Origin: Euglena gracilis
Taxonomy: Eukaryota; Euglenida; Euglenophyceae; Euglenales
Direction of reading: 5' to 3'
DNA length: 64,000 nt
NCBI GenBank assembly: GCA_039621445.1
Contig: CP154954.1
Span: forward strand, 21,402,954-21,466,953
Shown here: positions 63,798-64,000 of the stretch, piece by piece
Numbering within the stretch: the stretch's first letter is position 1
How the letters are laid out: each line of letters starts with the position of its first letter
Made by a program: the position numbers and the translations under genes
Notes under the pieces: model-generated
What the model saw: the letters and a program-made list of their open reading frames with translations, nothing else
Databases searched by the model: none
What the model was told of the DNA's origin: nothing

Positions 63798-64000
63798 CCC
63801 GTCCCGCTGCACTTCGTGCACCACCTGTCCGACCGTCCCTCCGTCTCTGCGTTTCCCCTGCCGTCGCAGGAGGCTGATCCCCAGATCCCCTCTGCAGCGG
63901 TATCAACCTTGGTGTGTCCATCGACAGGAGCTGAGTGCGCGCAGCCCGTGTCTGCGTTCGCTCATTTGCTGCCGCACGTTGCCCCCCAGGCGGCTGTGGC
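63798..64000 (+). other. 3' untranslated part of copy 2 (incomplete)
   Basis: GC-rich sequence after the pol stop, without a recognised motif. No polypurine tract or LTR before the window ends. Confidence 0.6.

Larger units (their letters stand above)
53423..64000 (+). mobile_element. Ty3/gypsy-type element with DNA methyltransferase (copy 2, degenerate, runs off the window)
   Basis: Same order as copy 1 with diverged sequence: LTR, PBS, long coiled-coil gag, hairpin, pol with P/A/S-rich arm, DNMT, PR, RT, RNase H, integrase and chromodomain. Very GC- and CpG-rich codons. It carries several frame changes in gag and pol, a TAA in the gag tail and a TGA in RT. The pol stop is at 63797 and the 3' LTR would lie beyond the window. 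Confidence 0.88.

Noticed and set aside
53423-64000. Treating copy 2 as an intact element
   Set aside because: Gag and pol need several frame changes and contain at least two in-frame stops; only the integrase-chromodomain part is clean.

Overview
The window looks like repeat-rich nuclear DNA of a eukaryotic microbe, probably an alga or other protist; I cannot name the species. The reasons are LTR and tyrosine-recombinase retrotransposons, small DNA transposons with inverted ends and target-site duplications, an internal block of (TTAGGG)n-like telomeric repeat, exon-like fragments behind a polypyrimidine-CAG acceptor, and very many G or C homopolymer runs. There are no prokaryotic operons, and I recognise no intact host gene, rRNA or tRNA.

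Layout. 1-26 kb: a mosaic of short elements and homopolymers. It includes three copies of a ~358-bp element with exact 9-bp target-site duplications (7002, 11863, 22076), one of them carrying a nested 456-bp element with 18-bp inverted ends; a ~957-bp fold-back element; palindromic elements; tandem repeats; the telomere-like block; and several pairs of diverged duplicated segments, among them a duplicated exon-like ORF piece (4748 and 17764). 26.1-29.1 kb: a DIRS-like element (gag-like ORF, reverse transcriptase, RNase H), broken off at its 3' end. 29.1-43.8 kb: a full-length Ty3/gypsy-type element with ~640-bp LTRs that differ at about three sites, a PBS matching initiator-Met tRNA, and a polypurine tract. 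Its pol carries a C5-cytosine DNA methyltransferase domain in front of the protease, then RT, RNase H, integrase and a chromodomain. 43.8-51.8 kb: two or more decayed DIRS-like elements, one on the minus strand and one on the plus strand, head to head near 46.8 kb. 53.1-53.4 kb: a minus-strand chromodomain remnant of another Ty3 lineage. 53.4-64 kb: a second, more diverged and more damaged copy of the methyltransferase-bearing Ty3 family, running off the window.

How the parts work together: in the two large Ty3 elements, gag would form the particle, pol would copy the RNA, the integrase and chromodomain would direct insertion, and the embedded methyltransferase could methylate the element's own DNA. 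DNMT capture by retrotransposons has been described in dinoflagellates and charophytes. What deserves attention here is the gene order (P/Q/H- or P/A/S-rich arm - DNMT - PR - RT - RH - IN - chromodomain), its presence in two diverged copies, and a conserved gag-stop / 7-nt spacer / GC hairpin at which pol opens in the -1 frame. The neighbouring DIRS-like elements are strongly CpG-depleted while both DNMT-bearing elements are CpG-rich, which suggests a host that methylates and mutates CpG and an element family that is young or escapes this.
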